NCBI GenBank assembly: GCA_965227035.1
Contig: OZ245724.1
Location: forward strand, 2,170,001 to 2,234,000
Length of the DNA: 64,000 nt
Origin: CBDDFQ01 sp965227035
GTDB taxonomy: Bacteria; Pseudomonadota; Gammaproteobacteria; Burkholderiales; Burkholderiaceae_C
Direction of reading: 5' to 3'
The translations under genes were made by a program, and so were the position numbers. A model generated the notes under the pieces. That model searched no databases. It saw nothing but the letters and a program-made list of their open reading frames with translations, and was not told the origin of the DNA. Positions 1 through 9,530 of this stretch are shown piece after piece (within the stretch, counting starts at the first letter, position 1; the number at the start of each line of letters is the position of its first letter).

Positions 1-189
1 CTCGCAGTTGCAGCAGCATCCCTGATTGCATTGACAGGCTGCTCCACCTCCCCTACGAACGCTCAAATCGGCACTGGCGTCGGCGCAGTTGCTGGCGGTG
101 TGCTCGGTAGCGCAGTCGGCGGAACGGCTGCAACCATCGGCGGCGCTGCAGCAGGCGCGCTGATCGGTAACGAAGTCGGCAAGCGCTAA
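1..189 (+). CDS. glycine-zipper lipoprotein, 3' part only
   Basis: Reading frame 1 is open from the left edge to a TAA at 187-189, giving 62 residues; the start lies outside the window. The visible part begins inside a hydrophobic signal segment and has a lipobox LTGC (Cys at visible residue 14), so the product should be an outer- or inner-membrane lipoprotein. After a short linker the rest is almost only Gly, Ala, Val and Ile with GxxxG spacing, the glycine-zipper pattern of OsmB/SlyB/YMGG-type proteins. These associate with membranes, and their exact role is unclear. Followed directly by an intrinsic terminator. Confidence 0.75.
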   Translation, partial: LAVAAASLIALTGCSTSPTNAQIGTGVGAVAGGVLGSAVGGTAATIGGAAAGALIGNEVGKR

Positions 190-195
190 AAACAA

Positions 196-240
196 AAGGC
201 CAGGAACTCTCGGGTTCCTGGCCTTGTTTAGTTCGTTTTT
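196..240 (+). terminator. intrinsic terminator after the lipoprotein gene
   Basis: A perfect 12-bp stem (196-207 with 214-225) closes a 6-base loop. It begins seven bases after the lipoprotein stop codon and is followed by a T-rich tract (223-240), the layout of a rho-independent terminator. It separates the rightward lipoprotein gene from the convergent dedA gene. Confidence 0.85.
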
Positions 241-260
241 CTTCGTTGAGAAACGAATGT

Positions 261-926
261 TCAGGGCTCGATAGTCGCCCGATTTTTTTTGTCGTCTTTC
301 GAAGCCTTCAAGCCTCCAACGATCGCAATCAAAGTCGGAATTATCAACAGAGCCCAGATGATGTAGCTCAGATTTGCCTTCGCCCAAGGCAAATTACCGA
401 ACAGGTAGCCGGCCCCGCAAAGGCCGATGACCCAAATGCACCCGCCAGCGATGTTGTACGCGCTGAAGCGGGTGCGATTCATTTCCGCGACCCCAGCCAC
501 GAATGGCGCGAAGGTGCGCACGAATGGCATGAAGCGCGCCAGGACAATCGTGATTCCGCCGTGCTTTTCATAAAAAGCATGCGCTGCGTCAAAAGCCTTC
601 TTGTTGAAGAACCTTGAGCTTTCCCAGCCAAACACTTTTGGGCCCACCTTCCGGCCAATCATGTAGTTGCATTGATCGCCAAGAATTGCCGCTGCGAGCA
701 ACACAGCAATTGCCAACGGTAAATTCAATAACGTGGCTCCGGCTAGCGTGCCCACGATGAACAGCAGCGAATCCCCCGGCAGGAACGGCATGACTACCAG
801 TCCGGTTTCGACGAACACGATAACGAAAAGCAGCACGTAAACCCAGGTTCCGTAGGCGGTGACGAACTCCTGTAGATGACGATCTATGTGAAGAATGAAA
901 TCGATGAGTTGAAGTGCGATATCCAT
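261..926 (-). CDS. DedA family inner-membrane protein
   Basis: 221 residues. DedA/VTT-domain proteins are inner-membrane proteins linked to undecaprenyl-phosphate and phospholipid flipping, proton-motive-force homeostasis and alkaline pH or drug tolerance. The family signatures are present: an acidic residue at about 40 followed by FLPGD at 48-52, and RFMPFVRTF at 131-139 with the two conserved arginines. Several hydrophobic segments surround them. I start at the ATG at 926, which has an AAGGAA Shine-Dalgarno six bases upstream, not at the longer in-frame start at 959. It is divergent from mutL and shares a 134-base spacer with it. Which DedA paralogue this is cannot be decided here. Confidence 0.88.
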   Translation of the reverse strand: MDIALQLIDFILHIDRHLQEFVTAYGTWVYVLLFVIVFVETGLVVMPFLPGDSLLFIVGTLAGATLLNLPLAIAVLLAAAILGDQCNYMIGRKVGPKVFGWESSRFFNKKAFDAAHAFYEKHGGITIVLARFMPFVRTFAPFVAGVAEMNRTRFSAYNIAGGCIWVIGLCGAGYLFGNLPWAKANLSYIIWALLIIPTLIAIVGGLKASKDDKKNRATIEP

Positions 927-1014
927 GAATGTTCCTTGGGGTCGCATTATCGGGGTCAAAAATTAAGGGTGGCTTTGCCCTGACAAGCCCACCGGTTTTT
1001 GCGGTGCCTGAGCC

Positions 1015-1044
1015 TGCGGAATGCTGCGGAATGCGGCGGAATGC
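1015..1044 (+). repeat. three tandem 10-bp units before mutL
   Basis: Positions 1015-1044 are three consecutive 10-mers: TGCGGAATGC twice, then GGCGGAATGC. The last copy also forms a hairpin (GGCGG-AATG-CCGCC, 1035-1048) ending 12 bases before the mutL GTG. There is no good Shine-Dalgarno between it and the start. The repeat may be slippage-prone or may act on mutL translation; this is inference. Confidence 0.7.
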
Positions 1045-1060
1045 CGCCTAGAATCGTTGC

Positions 1061-2926
1061 GTGAACGCCATTTTTTCGCCCCCACCCGCCCGACGCCCGA
1101 TCCGAGAACTCCCCGACGAGTTGATCAGCCAGATCGCTGCCGGCGAAGTTGTCGAACGTCCTGCCTCGGTGGTGCGCGAGCTAGTAGACAACGCGCTCGA
1201 TTCCGGCGCGAGCGACATCGTCGTGCGTCTGCAAGCTGGCGGCGTCCGACTGATATCCGTCGAGGACAACGGTGGCGGCATTCCCAAAGACGAAATGGCT
1301 TCGGCGGTCAAACGCCACGCCACCAGCAAAATCGCGAATCTGACCGATCTCGAATCGGTCGGCACCATGGGATTTCGTGGCGAAGCTTTGGCCGCCATCA
1401 ACTCGGTGTCCGAGTTGACGCTGCTGTCCCGATTCGAAGGGCAATCGAGCGCCTTCACTTTGGACGGTCAGACAGGCGAGATCGGACCTGCTGCGCGTGC
1501 GGGCGGCACGACAGTGGAAGTGAAAGAGCTTTTCTACAGCACCCCCGCCCGCCGCAAGTTCCTGAAAACCGACGCCACCGAACTCGCGCATTGCATCGAA
1601 GCCGTTCGCCGGCACGCCATTGCGCGCCCTGAAGTGAGTTTTTCGATCTGGCACGACGGCAAGCTGGTCGAGCAATGGCGCAAAACCGAGTCTTTCGATC
1701 AGCGGCTGGCAGATGTTCTGGGCGATGAGTTCCTCAAGAATTCGGTGCTGATCGAACATCGCACCGGCACGGTTCGTGTGACCGGTCGGGCCGGCATCCC
1801 GGACGCCGCCCGTTCGCGCGCCGATCAGCAGTTCTGCTACGTCAACGGGCGTTATGTTCGAGACAAAGTCATCACGCATGCTGCAAGAAGCGCCTACGAA
1901 GACGTGCTTCACGGACACAGACAGCCGGTCTACGCACTTCAGATTTCCATCGATCCGACGCGGGTCGATGTCAACGTGCACCCCACAAAAATCGAAGTCC
2001 GATTCCGCGACAGCCGGGAGGTGCACTCTGCGGTTCACCACGCGGTCAACAACGCGCTGGCCACACCCAGATCGCAAAGCGGCGTCGCTGTCGCATCGCT
2101 GATTCCAGTCGACTCTAGCAACGGCTCGCCGACATTCGGCAACTGGTCGCAGCCTTCGATTCCGCTCGATCAGCGGTCATCTTCTGCGGTCGCTCCTTTC
2201 CTTGTCAATGCAACACAAGGCTTCTCCACTTCGCCGGGTCATGCCTCCGATTTCGAAGCGATGTGGCCGACGCAATCCGGGCAGTTCGCCCAGTCCAAGG
2301 ACTCCACGGCATCCGCTTTACAAACCCCGCTGCCAGAGGGCGACTGGCCGCTGGGCCGCGCGATTGCACAACTTCAGGGTGTGTACATCCTGGCGGAGAA
2401 CCGCCAGGGCCTCATCATCGTCGACATGCACGCGGCCCACGAACGAATCGTCTACGAACGTTTGAAATCGCAGCTCGAGGGCGACTCGATTTCTAGCCAG
2501 CCACTGCTGATTCCCGCGACCTTCGCCGCGTCGCCGCAAGAAGTCGCTACCGCCGAATCGACTGTGGAAGTTTTGAAGGTGCTCGGCCTGGAAATCACAC
2601 CTTTTTCGCCCAAAACGCTTGCGGTGCGGGCGGTGCCCGCCAGCCTGGCGCAGGGCGATGCGGTCGAGCTGGCACGTAGCGTTTTGGCGGAACTCGCGCT
2701 TCACGACGCGGCAACCGTGGTCACTCGCGCGCAGAACGAGCTTCTCGGCACGATGGCGTGCCACGGTGCGGTGCGTGCGAACCGCCGCCTGACCATCGAA
2801 GAGATGAACGCGCTGCTTCGCCAGATGGAAGAGACCGAGCGCTCGGACCAATGCAATCACGGCCGCCCGACGTGGCGACAGATGACGATTCGCGAGCTGG
2901 ACTCGCTGTTCATGCGCGGCCGGTAG
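1061..2926 (+). CDS. mutL: DNA mismatch repair protein MutL
   Basis: 621 residues from a GTG start. MutL couples MutS mismatch recognition to strand incision. The N-terminal GHKL ATPase is complete: Glu40/Asn44 in the VRELVDNALDSGAS motif, DNGGGIP near 67, and GFRGEAL near 104. A variable linker (about 340-430) leads to the C-terminal dimerisation domain, which carries DMHAAHERIVYE at 455-466, an ACHGAVRA segment, and CNHGRP at 598-603. These are the metal-binding motifs of MutL proteins with latent endonuclease activity; E. coli MutL, which works with MutH, lacks them. That predicts a MutH-independent system. The spacer upstream holds a tandem 10-mer and a hairpin. Confidence 0.97.
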   Translation: MNAIFSPPPARRPIRELPDELISQIAAGEVVERPASVVRELVDNALDSGASDIVVRLQAGGVRLISVEDNGGGIPKDEMASAVKRHATSKIANLTDLESVGTMGFRGEALAAINSVSELTLLSRFEGQSSAFTLDGQTGEIGPAARAGGTTVEVKELFYSTPARRKFLKTDATELAHCIEAVRRHAIARPEVSFSIWHDGKLVEQWRKTESFDQRLADVLGDEFLKNSVLIEHRTGTVRVTGRAGIPDAARSRADQQFCYVNGRYVRDKVITHAARSAYEDVLHGHRQPVYALQISIDPTRVDVNVHPTKIEVRFRDSREVHSAVHHAVNNALATPRSQSGVAVASLIPVDSSNGSPTFGNWSQPSIPLDQRSSSAVAPFLVNATQGFSTSPGHASDFEAMWPTQSGQFAQSKDSTASALQTPLPEGDWPLGRAIAQLQGVYILAENRQGLIIVDMHAAHERIVYERLKSQLEGDSISSQPLLIPATFAASPQEVATAESTVEVLKVLGLEITPFSPKTLAVRAVPASLAQGDAVELARSVLAELALHDAATVVTRAQNELLGTMACHGAVRANRRLTIEEMNALLRQMEETERSDQCNHGRPTWRQMTIRELDSLFMRGR

Positions 2927-3183
2927 GCCTGCCCTTCGCTCCCCTACCCGGCGGCAAACTCACGCGACCGTTCCCTCGTCCGCGCAACTTGCTGCGGATT
3001 ACTTCACATCCTGAGACCCCGATTTACCCTGTGTTCTTGTAACGTAGGTCATCCCTGCGCTGCATGGCGCGTTTGTTGCTCATCTCCGGAAGAACACTTT
3101 CTTTTATCTGAACCGATGAGAGAAAGCTGCCCGAGCATGTAGACCCGAGTTGTAACGCCCTCCTAACCGAGAACTTTCTAGAA

Positions 3184-4113
3184 GTGAAGCACTCAACAAG
3201 CTGGATGAATCGATTGAATCGCTGGATCACCCCTTCGTTTCTGGGAATCTTCGGACTGGCGGCAGCTTTGCTCGTTGGCGGTTGCAGCACGCTCGACGAA
3301 AAGCAGCGTGCGTGGATTTTCCAGCCCAGCGATCGCAACTGGGGCGATACCACCGAAGGCATGGCCGATCTTTACATCGACTACGACGCGCCGAACATCA
3401 AGGATCCGGTTCGACTGCATTCGCTTTGGTTGCCTTCTGAGCAGCTATCGACCAATCCCAAGGCGCCGGTTCTGCTTTACCTGCACGGCGCCCGCTGGGC
3501 GGTAGGCGGATCGGCCACCCGAATTCGCCGGATGCAGGAACTGGGTTTCTCGGTTCTGGCTATCGACTACCGTGGATTCGGCAAAAGCACTGCCGGCCTG
3601 CCTTCGGAACAGACTGCGTACGAGGACGCACGCGCAGCCTGGGATTGGCTGAGCGTCAACTATCCCGGCCGCCCGAAATACATCTTCGGCCACTCGCTCG
3701 GTGGCGCGATCGCGATCGACCTGGCGTCGCAGGTCAAGGACGAAAAGGGTGTCATCGTCGAAGGTACCTTCAGCAGCATTGCAGACGTCGTCGGCACATT
3801 CAAATGGGGCTGGCTGCCGGTGTCTCTGCTGATTACCCAGCGCTTCGAATCGGTCGACAAGGTAGCGAGCATCGGATCGCCGCTGCTGCTGGTTCACGGA
3901 TCGGCCGACGCTTTGATCAAACCCGATTTGGGCAAAAAGCTTTACGACGCAGCGGCCGAACCGAAGCGTTTCGTGCTGGTCGAAGGCGGATCGCATCACA
4001 ACACCAATTCGGTTGGTCAGATGCAATATCGTGAAGCGGTGGGCGATTTCTTCGGCATCAAATACCGCGCACCCGATAGCAAGCTCGCTGGCGACAACGC
4101 CCAAGGAATCTGA
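3184..4113 (+). CDS. alpha/beta-hydrolase lipoprotein
   Basis: 309 residues from a GTG; the ATG at 3205 is an alternative start and neither has a clear ribosome site. A hydrophobic stretch ends in VGGC (Cys34), a lipobox, so the enzyme is probably anchored to the periplasmic face of a membrane. The rest is an alpha/beta-hydrolase of the BAAT/dienelactone-hydrolase-like type: oxyanion segment YLHGARW, nucleophile elbow GHSLGG (Ser171), a likely acid at Asp242 in GSADAL, and the catalytic His at 271 in GGSHH. The substrate is unknown; esters or peptides are plausible. It follows mutL after 257 bases and overlaps no neighbour. Confidence 0.85.
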   Translation: MKHSTSWMNRLNRWITPSFLGIFGLAAALLVGGCSTLDEKQRAWIFQPSDRNWGDTTEGMADLYIDYDAPNIKDPVRLHSLWLPSEQLSTNPKAPVLLYLHGARWAVGGSATRIRRMQELGFSVLAIDYRGFGKSTAGLPSEQTAYEDARAAWDWLSVNYPGRPKYIFGHSLGGAIAIDLASQVKDEKGVIVEGTFSSIADVVGTFKWGWLPVSLLITQRFESVDKVASIGSPLLLVHGSADALIKPDLGKKLYDAAAEPKRFVLVEGGSHHNTNSVGQMQYREAVGDFFGIKYRAPDSKLAGDNAQGI

Positions 4114-4183
4114 TCGCTGGGACGGCTTTTCCGGCTCGCTTCCCGAGGGCGTGAATCGGGCGCCATCTGTTAACCTCAGCGCG

Positions 4184-5374
4184 ATGTCTGCCGCTTTCAC
4201 AGTCTTGCTGCTGTCCTTTCTTCTCGGGCAGCAACCCATCACCACAGATCTGAACGTTCCGTCTCTACCGTCTATGACGGAGTACTTCGGTGCGCAGCTC
4301 TCGCAGGTTCAACTCACGCTCTCGGCGCTGCTTCTCGCGTTCGGCATTTCACAACTGCTCTGGGGTCCGCTTTCCGACAAATACGGCAGACGCCCGGTCA
4401 TGCTCTGGGGTCTGTCGGCCTATGTGGTTGCATCGATCTTCGGGGCCATGGCGACATCGGTCTCAATGGTGATTCTGGCTCGCGTGTTTCAGGGCGCGGC
4501 ATTGGGCGCAAGCGTCATGTGCGCACGTGCGGTGGTACGCGATCTGTATGCGCCGCAAGATGGCGCGCGGATCATGTCGAAGGGACTCACCGGGCTTGGC
4601 ATCATCGCGTGCTTCAGCGCGCCATTCGGCGGGTTCATTGCTGCACGCTGGGGATGGCAGGCGCCGCTTGTGGCCAACGCAGTGTTCGGCGCGTTCTGCG
4701 TCGGGCTAGCGGCCTTCGGATACCGCGAAACCAATTCGCGCAAGAACCCCGAGGCGCTTCACTTTCCCACGCTCACTCGCACCTGGAAATCGATTCTTAC
4801 GAACAAGACATTTCTTGCGTACTCCACGGTCGCGGCCACCAGCTACGGCGTGCTGTTCCTGTATCTCACTGCGTCTTCGTACGTCTACATTCGCACCTTC
4901 AAATTCCCGGTGTCGACCTACGGCTGGTTCATGCTCACCATGACAGCCTCGTATCTGGTGGGCACGGTGCTTACGCGCATATTTTTGCGTCGGGTCGGCC
5001 TGCCTAAAACCGTCGCTATTGCCGGCGGACTTTCGCTCGTGGGTGGAACCGCCATCGGGTTGATCGGAATCTTCGGAACACACACGCCAACCACCGTCAC
5101 GGTCGCGTTCATCGTGATGATGGTGGGTCACGGCATTCATCAACCCTGCGGCCAGGCGGGGGCAATCGGGCCATTCCCGGGCGCCGCAGGAACTGCATCG
5201 GCCATCAACGGCTTCGTGATGATGACCATGTCGTTCATCGTGGGCGCCGTCTTCGGATCGAGGCTCGATGGCTCGGTCGTCAACTTCACAACCAGCGTCT
5301 GGATCATGGCGACGCTGACTGCCGTTCTGGCATGGACACTCGTACAAAAATATGGCGACTTCAATCGCAAATAA
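4184..5374 (+). CDS. Bcr/CflA-family MFS drug exporter
   Basis: About 396 residues and 12 predicted membrane segments. Signature motif A of the major facilitator superfamily is clear after the second helix ([13 protein letters not shown]), and the RAVVRDLY segment after helix 4 is typical of the Bcr/CflA subgroup, which exports bicyclomycin, sulfonamides, chloramphenicol and other small molecules by proton antiport. The reading frame extends upstream into the preceding hydrolase gene, but the hydrophobic first helix begins right after the ATG at 4184, so I place the start there; a GTG at 4151 is possible. Its 3' end overlaps miaA by 23 bases. Confidence 0.85.
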   Translation: MSAAFTVLLLSFLLGQQPITTDLNVPSLPSMTEYFGAQLSQVQLTLSALLLAFGISQLLWGPLSDKYGRRPVMLWGLSAYVVASIFGAMATSVSMVILARVFQGAALGASVMCARAVVRDLYAPQDGARIMSKGLTGLGIIACFSAPFGGFIAARWGWQAPLVANAVFGAFCVGLAAFGYRETNSRKNPEALHFPTLTRTWKSILTNKTFLAYSTVAATSYGVLFLYLTASSYVYIRTFKFPVSTYGWFMLTMTASYLVGTVLTRIFLRRVGLPKTVAIAGGLSLVGGTAIGLIGIFGTHTPTTVTVAFIVMMVGHGIHQPCGQAGAIGPFPGAAGTASAINGFVMMTMSFIVGAVFGSRLDGSVVNFTTSVWIMATLTAVLAWTLVQKYGDFNRK

Positions 5375-6326
5375 CGTGGCGACGAACACTCGCTGCATCG
5401 CCCTTGCCGGACCCACGGCATCCGGCAAAACTGCGGCGGCGCTCGCGATCGCATCACAAATTCCGGTCGAGATCATCAGCGTCGATTCGGCCCTTGTCTA
5501 TCGCGGGATGGACATCGGCACCGCCAAGCCGACCGCCGAGGAACGGGCGCTGATTCCGCATCACCTGATCGATATTCGCGATCCGCTAGATGCATACAGC
5601 GCCGCAGAGTTTCTGGAAGATGCGAGCCGATTGATCGACGAGATTTCTGCTCGCGGCAAAACGCCGCTGCTCACCGGCGGCACGATGCTCTACTTCAAGG
5701 CTCTGTTCGACGGCCTCGACGCCATGCCGAAAGCCGATCCGGAGGTGCGCGAAGAAATCGAGCGCCAGGCAGCTGAGCGCGGCTGGCCGCAGATGCATCA
5801 CGAGTTGTCCTTCATCGATCCAGCAACCGCAGAGCGGCTCAACCCGACCGACTCGCAGCGCATCCAACGCGCGCTCGAAGTGTTCCGCATCAGCGGACGA
5901 CCCCTCTCGTCGTTCCATACCGGCGATGCGCGTCCCCCAACCGACATCTCGAAGCGTACTACCCTGATTTCGCTCGAGCCTGCAACGCGCAAATGGCTGC
6001 ACGACAGAATCGAAGTTCGCTTCGACACCATGCTCGAAGCCGGTCTGGTGCAAGAGGTGGAAAAGCTTCGTGCGCGCGGCGATCTGACCATCGACCATCC
6101 TTCGATGCGTTGCGTCGGCTATCGCCAGACCTGGGAAGTGCTGGACGGAACCGTCCCCATGAAAGAGTTGCGCAATCGCGGGATCTTCGCGACACGCCAG
6201 CTGGCAAAACGACAACTCACCTGGTTGCGCTCGATGCCTAACAGACAGGTTGTTGCCTGCGACGACGACGATGCGCTGGCTCAGGTGGTGGATGCTGCGA
6301 TCCAGGCGACCAGAAGCAAATCATGA
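5352..6326 (+). CDS. miaA: tRNA dimethylallyltransferase MiaA
   Basis: 324 residues. MiaA transfers the dimethylallyl group of DMAPP to N6 of A37 in tRNAs that read UNN codons. The P-loop GPTASGKT is at 20-27. The [17 protein letters not shown] segment supplies the catalytic Asp and the substrate-binding region, and [11 protein letters not shown] and the MRCVGYRQ segment are characteristic. The gene starts inside the end of the MFS gene and its TGA overlaps the ATG of the downstream ABC gene (ATGA), so translation is coupled on both sides. In E. coli mutL and miaA are adjacent; here two genes lie between them. Confidence 0.97.
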   Translation: MATSIANNVATNTRCIALAGPTASGKTAAALAIASQIPVEIISVDSALVYRGMDIGTAKPTAEERALIPHHLIDIRDPLDAYSAAEFLEDASRLIDEISARGKTPLLTGGTMLYFKALFDGLDAMPKADPEVREEIERQAAERGWPQMHHELSFIDPATAERLNPTDSQRIQRALEVFRISGRPLSSFHTGDARPPTDISKRTTLISLEPATRKWLHDRIEVRFDTMLEAGLVQEVEKLRARGDLTIDHPSMRCVGYRQTWEVLDGTVPMKELRNRGIFATRQLAKRQLTWLRSMPNRQVVACDDDDALAQVVDAAIQATRSKS

Positions 6327-6991
6327 ATCTCGTCGTCGACAGACTTTCCAAAAAATACGGCGAAGCCGTGGTGTTCGCCAACGTCACGCTGAACGTCGCG
6401 CGTGGAGAGTTCGTCGCGATCATCGGTGAATCTGGTGTCGGCAAATCCACCCTGCTCAATTGCATGGCGGGTCTCGATCAATGGGACAGCGGCACGGTGA
6501 CTGTCGACGGCACGGACATAGGCGCGCTGAGCGCCGACGCGCGAGCCGTGTGGCGTCGGCAAGCCGTGGGATTCGTATTTCAGGCATTCCACGTCCTGCC
6601 GCATCTCGATGTGAAACAGAACATCTGCCTGCCGCTGTTGCTCCTCGGCGAGCAGGATAAAAAACTGAACGACGCCAAAGCCGATGCGATGCTCGAGGCG
6701 GTGGGTCTTGCAGGCTTGGGACTTCGACTGCCACAGGAACTGAGCGGCGGTCAGCTTCAGCGCGTCGCGATCGCACGCGCGTTGATCCACTCGCCCGGCC
6801 TGGTGCTGGCGGATGAACCGACCGGCAATCTCGACCCAAGCACTGCGGCTCGTGTCATGGATGTGCTCATCGAGCAAACACGCGCACGCGGCAATTCGCT
6901 GGTGCTGGTCACTCACTCGGAAGCAGCGGCAGTGCGCGCAGATCGCGTCCTGCGCTTGGGCATCGATGGCATCGACAACTCTGCTGCTTGA
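6323..6991 (+). CDS. ABC transporter ATPase, LolD/MacB type
   Basis: 222 residues. The Walker A motif GESGVGKS is at 35-42, the signature [15 protein letters not shown] begins at residue 140, and Walker B ([11 protein letters not shown], Asp164/Glu165) follows; a late His in VTHS is the switch histidine. The short linker and the ADEPTGNLD form are typical of the LolD/FtsE/MacB class that works with FtsX-type permeases. The start ATG overlaps the miaA stop, and the 3' end overlaps the permease gene by 26 bases. With that permease it likely powers lipid or lipoprotein extraction or mechanotransmission across the envelope; the cargo is unknown. Confidence 0.92.
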   Translation: MNLVVDRLSKKYGEAVVFANVTLNVARGEFVAIIGESGVGKSTLLNCMAGLDQWDSGTVTVDGTDIGALSADARAVWRRQAVGFVFQAFHVLPHLDVKQNICLPLLLLGEQDKKLNDAKADAMLEAVGLAGLGLRLPQELSGGQLQRVAIARALIHSPGLVLADEPTGNLDPSTAARVMDVLIEQTRARGNSLVLVTHSEAAAVRADRVLRLGIDGIDNSAA

Positions 6992-9530
6992 GCTGCTGCG
7001 GCAGTTCTCCTGGCAGGAGATTCGCCATCATCCGTGGCGCAACGCCGCTGCGGTAGTTGCGGTCATGCTGGGCGTGGCGCTGGCGTTTTCGGTGCAGATC
7101 ATCAATGCGTCGGCGCTGGCGGAGTTTTCGCAGGCGGTTCGATCGGTCAACGGACAGCCCGACATCGAGCTGCGCGCAAGCCGCGGGCGAATGAACGAAG
7201 ACATTTTTGCGAAGCTGGTGCATCACGAAGGCGTGGCGGTTGCCAGTCCGGTGCTGGAGGTGAACGCGCTTGCGTACAAGAAAGCCAACATCGACGCGAC
7301 TCCGCAGCGCGTGCCCCTGAAAATCGTGGGCGTCGACGCGCTGGTGGTGGCGCAGGTCGCACCGGGTCTTCTGCCCAAGCCCGATGCCGCTGCGCGATAC
7401 CTCTCGCTGTTCGCCCCTGCTCAACTTTTCGTCAACCCGACCGCCTCCGAACGCCTGATGAGTTCGTTCGACTCGACCATCGTGATAGAGGGCGCGAACG
7501 TCGTAGCTCACACGAACATCGGTGGAAGCATTTCACTGAGCGGCGCGCCTGTCGCCGTGATGGACATCGGCGCTGCACAGGAGCTTTTCAATCTGCAGGG
7601 ACAACTCAGCCGGATCGATGTTCGATTCAAACCCGGCGTCGACCGGGCTTCGTTTATAGAGTCACTGCAACTGCCGCCGGATGTAATCGCATCGGAGCCG
7701 GGCGATTCGGCGCAGCGCGTGAGCAACCTGTCGCGCGCGTATCGGGTGAACCTAACCGCACTTGCGCTGATCGCGCTGTTCACCGGCGCGTTTCTCGTGT
7801 TTTCGGTCCTGTCGCTGAGCGTGGCGCGACGTGCAAAACAATTTGCCTTGCTCGGTGTGCTCGGCCTTACCTCCAGGCAACGACTTGCGATTGTCCTGCT
7901 CGAGTCGGGCTTGCTTGGGCTTGCTGGAAGCGTTGCGGGTGTGGCGCTCGGAACCGGTCTGGCAGCACTCGCGTTGCGGGTTCTAGGCGGCGATCTGGGC
8001 GGTGGTTATTTCGCCGGTGTTTCGCCTTCGCTTCAATGGGATACGACCGCCGCCGTGGGTTATGCGGTCGTGGGCGTAGTCGTGTCGGTCGTAGGCGGTT
8101 GGTGGCCCGCGCGAGCAGCCGCCCTGCTCGCACCCGCGCAGACACTCAAAGGCTTCGGCGGAAACGCGCGCACCAGCAAGTGGCGATGGGCAAGCGTGGT
8201 GTTGATGCTAGGCGGCGTGCTGCTCGCGCTTGCGCCTCCCGTATTCGGATTGCCGATTGCAGCGTACGCATCCGTGGTGCTCCTGCTCATCGGTGGCATC
8301 ACCGCGCTGCCGGTTCTGATCGCACTGATGTATGGGCGACTCGCACCCCTCGTCTCGCAGAAGCCACTGCCGATGCTGGCGGTAGAGCGCGCACGGCGCA
8401 TGCGCGATACCGCGGCGATCGCGGTAAGCGGTGTGGTTGCGTCGCTGAGCCTGGCGGTAGCACTTACCGTCATGGTCAGCAGCTTCCGCGAATCGGTGAA
8501 CACCTGGTTGAGCGCGGTGCTGCCGGCCGATGTTTACCTTCGCGTGAACGCATCGAGCGACACGATCACTTTCGACAATGCGTTCGTCGAGGCGATCGGC
8601 AAGCTGAATGGGGTGACCCGCACAGGAACGCTCAAGAGCAGTTCACTTAACTTGTCCAACGACAAACCCCCGGTCACGATGATCTCGCGACAGATAGAAG
8701 GTGACCCGGCCAAGAGGCTTCCGCTCGTCGGCGACTACCGCCCTGCGCACTCGGGCACCATTCCGATCTACGTGAGCGAGGCGATGGTCGACCTGTACGG
8801 CCTGAAGGCCGGTGGATATGCGGATGCACTGCAATCGCAGTTCCGCACCGACAGAAAATTCTTCGTGTCCGGCGTCTGGCGAGACTACGTGCGTCAGTTC
8901 GGTGCAATCGCAATCGACTCGCGCGACTACATTGCGTTGACGCAAGACACGGGCCTTAGCGAAATCGAAATCTGGCTCGCACCCGGCACGAATCTGGGTG
9001 AACTGCAGAACGAAATCCGATCGCTTGCGCGTCGAAGCAATTCCTCGTCCGCACTCGCCGATCTCATCGAGTTCTCATCGACGGCCGATATTCGTGCCAC
9101 CTCGCTGCGGATTTTCGATCGCAGTTTCGCGGTCACCTACTGGCTGCAGGCGATCGCCATCGGCATCGGCCTGTTTGGCGTTGCGGCAAGTTTCAGCGCG
9201 CAGGTTTTGGCACGCCGCAAGGAGTTCGGCCTGCTGGCCCATCTCGGTTTGACCCGGCGCCAGATACTGCTGGTGGTCGCGGGCGAAGGCGCTGCGTGGA
9301 CCGTTGTCGGATCGGTCGCCGGATTGCTTCTTGGACTCGCCGTGTCGGTGGTGCTGGTGCATGTAGTTAACCCGCAAAGCTTTCACTGGACGATGGAGCT
9401 CGAGACGCCCTGGTGGCGGCTCACCGCACTTTGCGCCGCAGTGATTGCAGCTGGCACCGTAACCGCCTGGCTCGCAGGGCGCGCAGCGTCCGGCGACGAT
9501 GCGGTGCTGGCAGTCAAGGAGGACTGGTGA
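6966..9530 (+). CDS. FtsX-type ABC permease (large, two FtsX domains)
   Basis: 854 residues from the ATG at 6966. The frame is open further upstream, but that extension lies inside the ATPase gene and reads as its shadow. The first membrane helix follows at about 25-45, then a periplasmic region, a block of three helices (about 275-400), further helices near 420-490, a second periplasmic domain, and three C-terminal helices. This is the duplicated FtsX/MacB_PCD layout of large permeases usually paired with a LolD-like ATPase. It acts as the partner of the preceding ATPase. Its stop overlaps the start of the AttH-like gene (TGATG). Confidence 0.88.
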   Translation: MASTTLLLELLRQFSWQEIRHHPWRNAAAVVAVMLGVALAFSVQIINASALAEFSQAVRSVNGQPDIELRASRGRMNEDIFAKLVHHEGVAVASPVLEVNALAYKKANIDATPQRVPLKIVGVDALVVAQVAPGLLPKPDAAARYLSLFAPAQLFVNPTASERLMSSFDSTIVIEGANVVAHTNIGGSISLSGAPVAVMDIGAAQELFNLQGQLSRIDVRFKPGVDRASFIESLQLPPDVIASEPGDSAQRVSNLSRAYRVNLTALALIALFTGAFLVFSVLSLSVARRAKQFALLGVLGLTSRQRLAIVLLESGLLGLAGSVAGVALGTGLAALALRVLGGDLGGGYFAGVSPSLQWDTTAAVGYAVVGVVVSVVGGWWPARAAALLAPAQTLKGFGGNARTSKWRWASVVLMLGGVLLALAPPVFGLPIAAYASVVLLLIGGITALPVLIALMYGRLAPLVSQKPLPMLAVERARRMRDTAAIAVSGVVASLSLAVALTVMVSSFRESVNTWLSAVLPADVYLRVNASSDTITFDNAFVEAIGKLNGVTRTGTLKSSSLNLSNDKPPVTMISRQIEGDPAKRLPLVGDYRPAHSGTIPIYVSEAMVDLYGLKAGGYADALQSQFRTDRKFFVSGVWRDYVRQFGAIAIDSRDYIALTQDTGLSEIEIWLAPGTNLGELQNEIRSLARRSNSSSALADLIEFSSTADIRATSLRIFDRSFAVTYWLQAIAIGIGLFGVAASFSAQVLARRKEFGLLAHLGLTRRQILLVVAGEGAAWTVVGSVAGLLLGLAVSVVLVHVVNPQSFHWTMELETPWWRLTALCAAVIAAGTVTAWLAGRAASGDDAVLAVKEDW

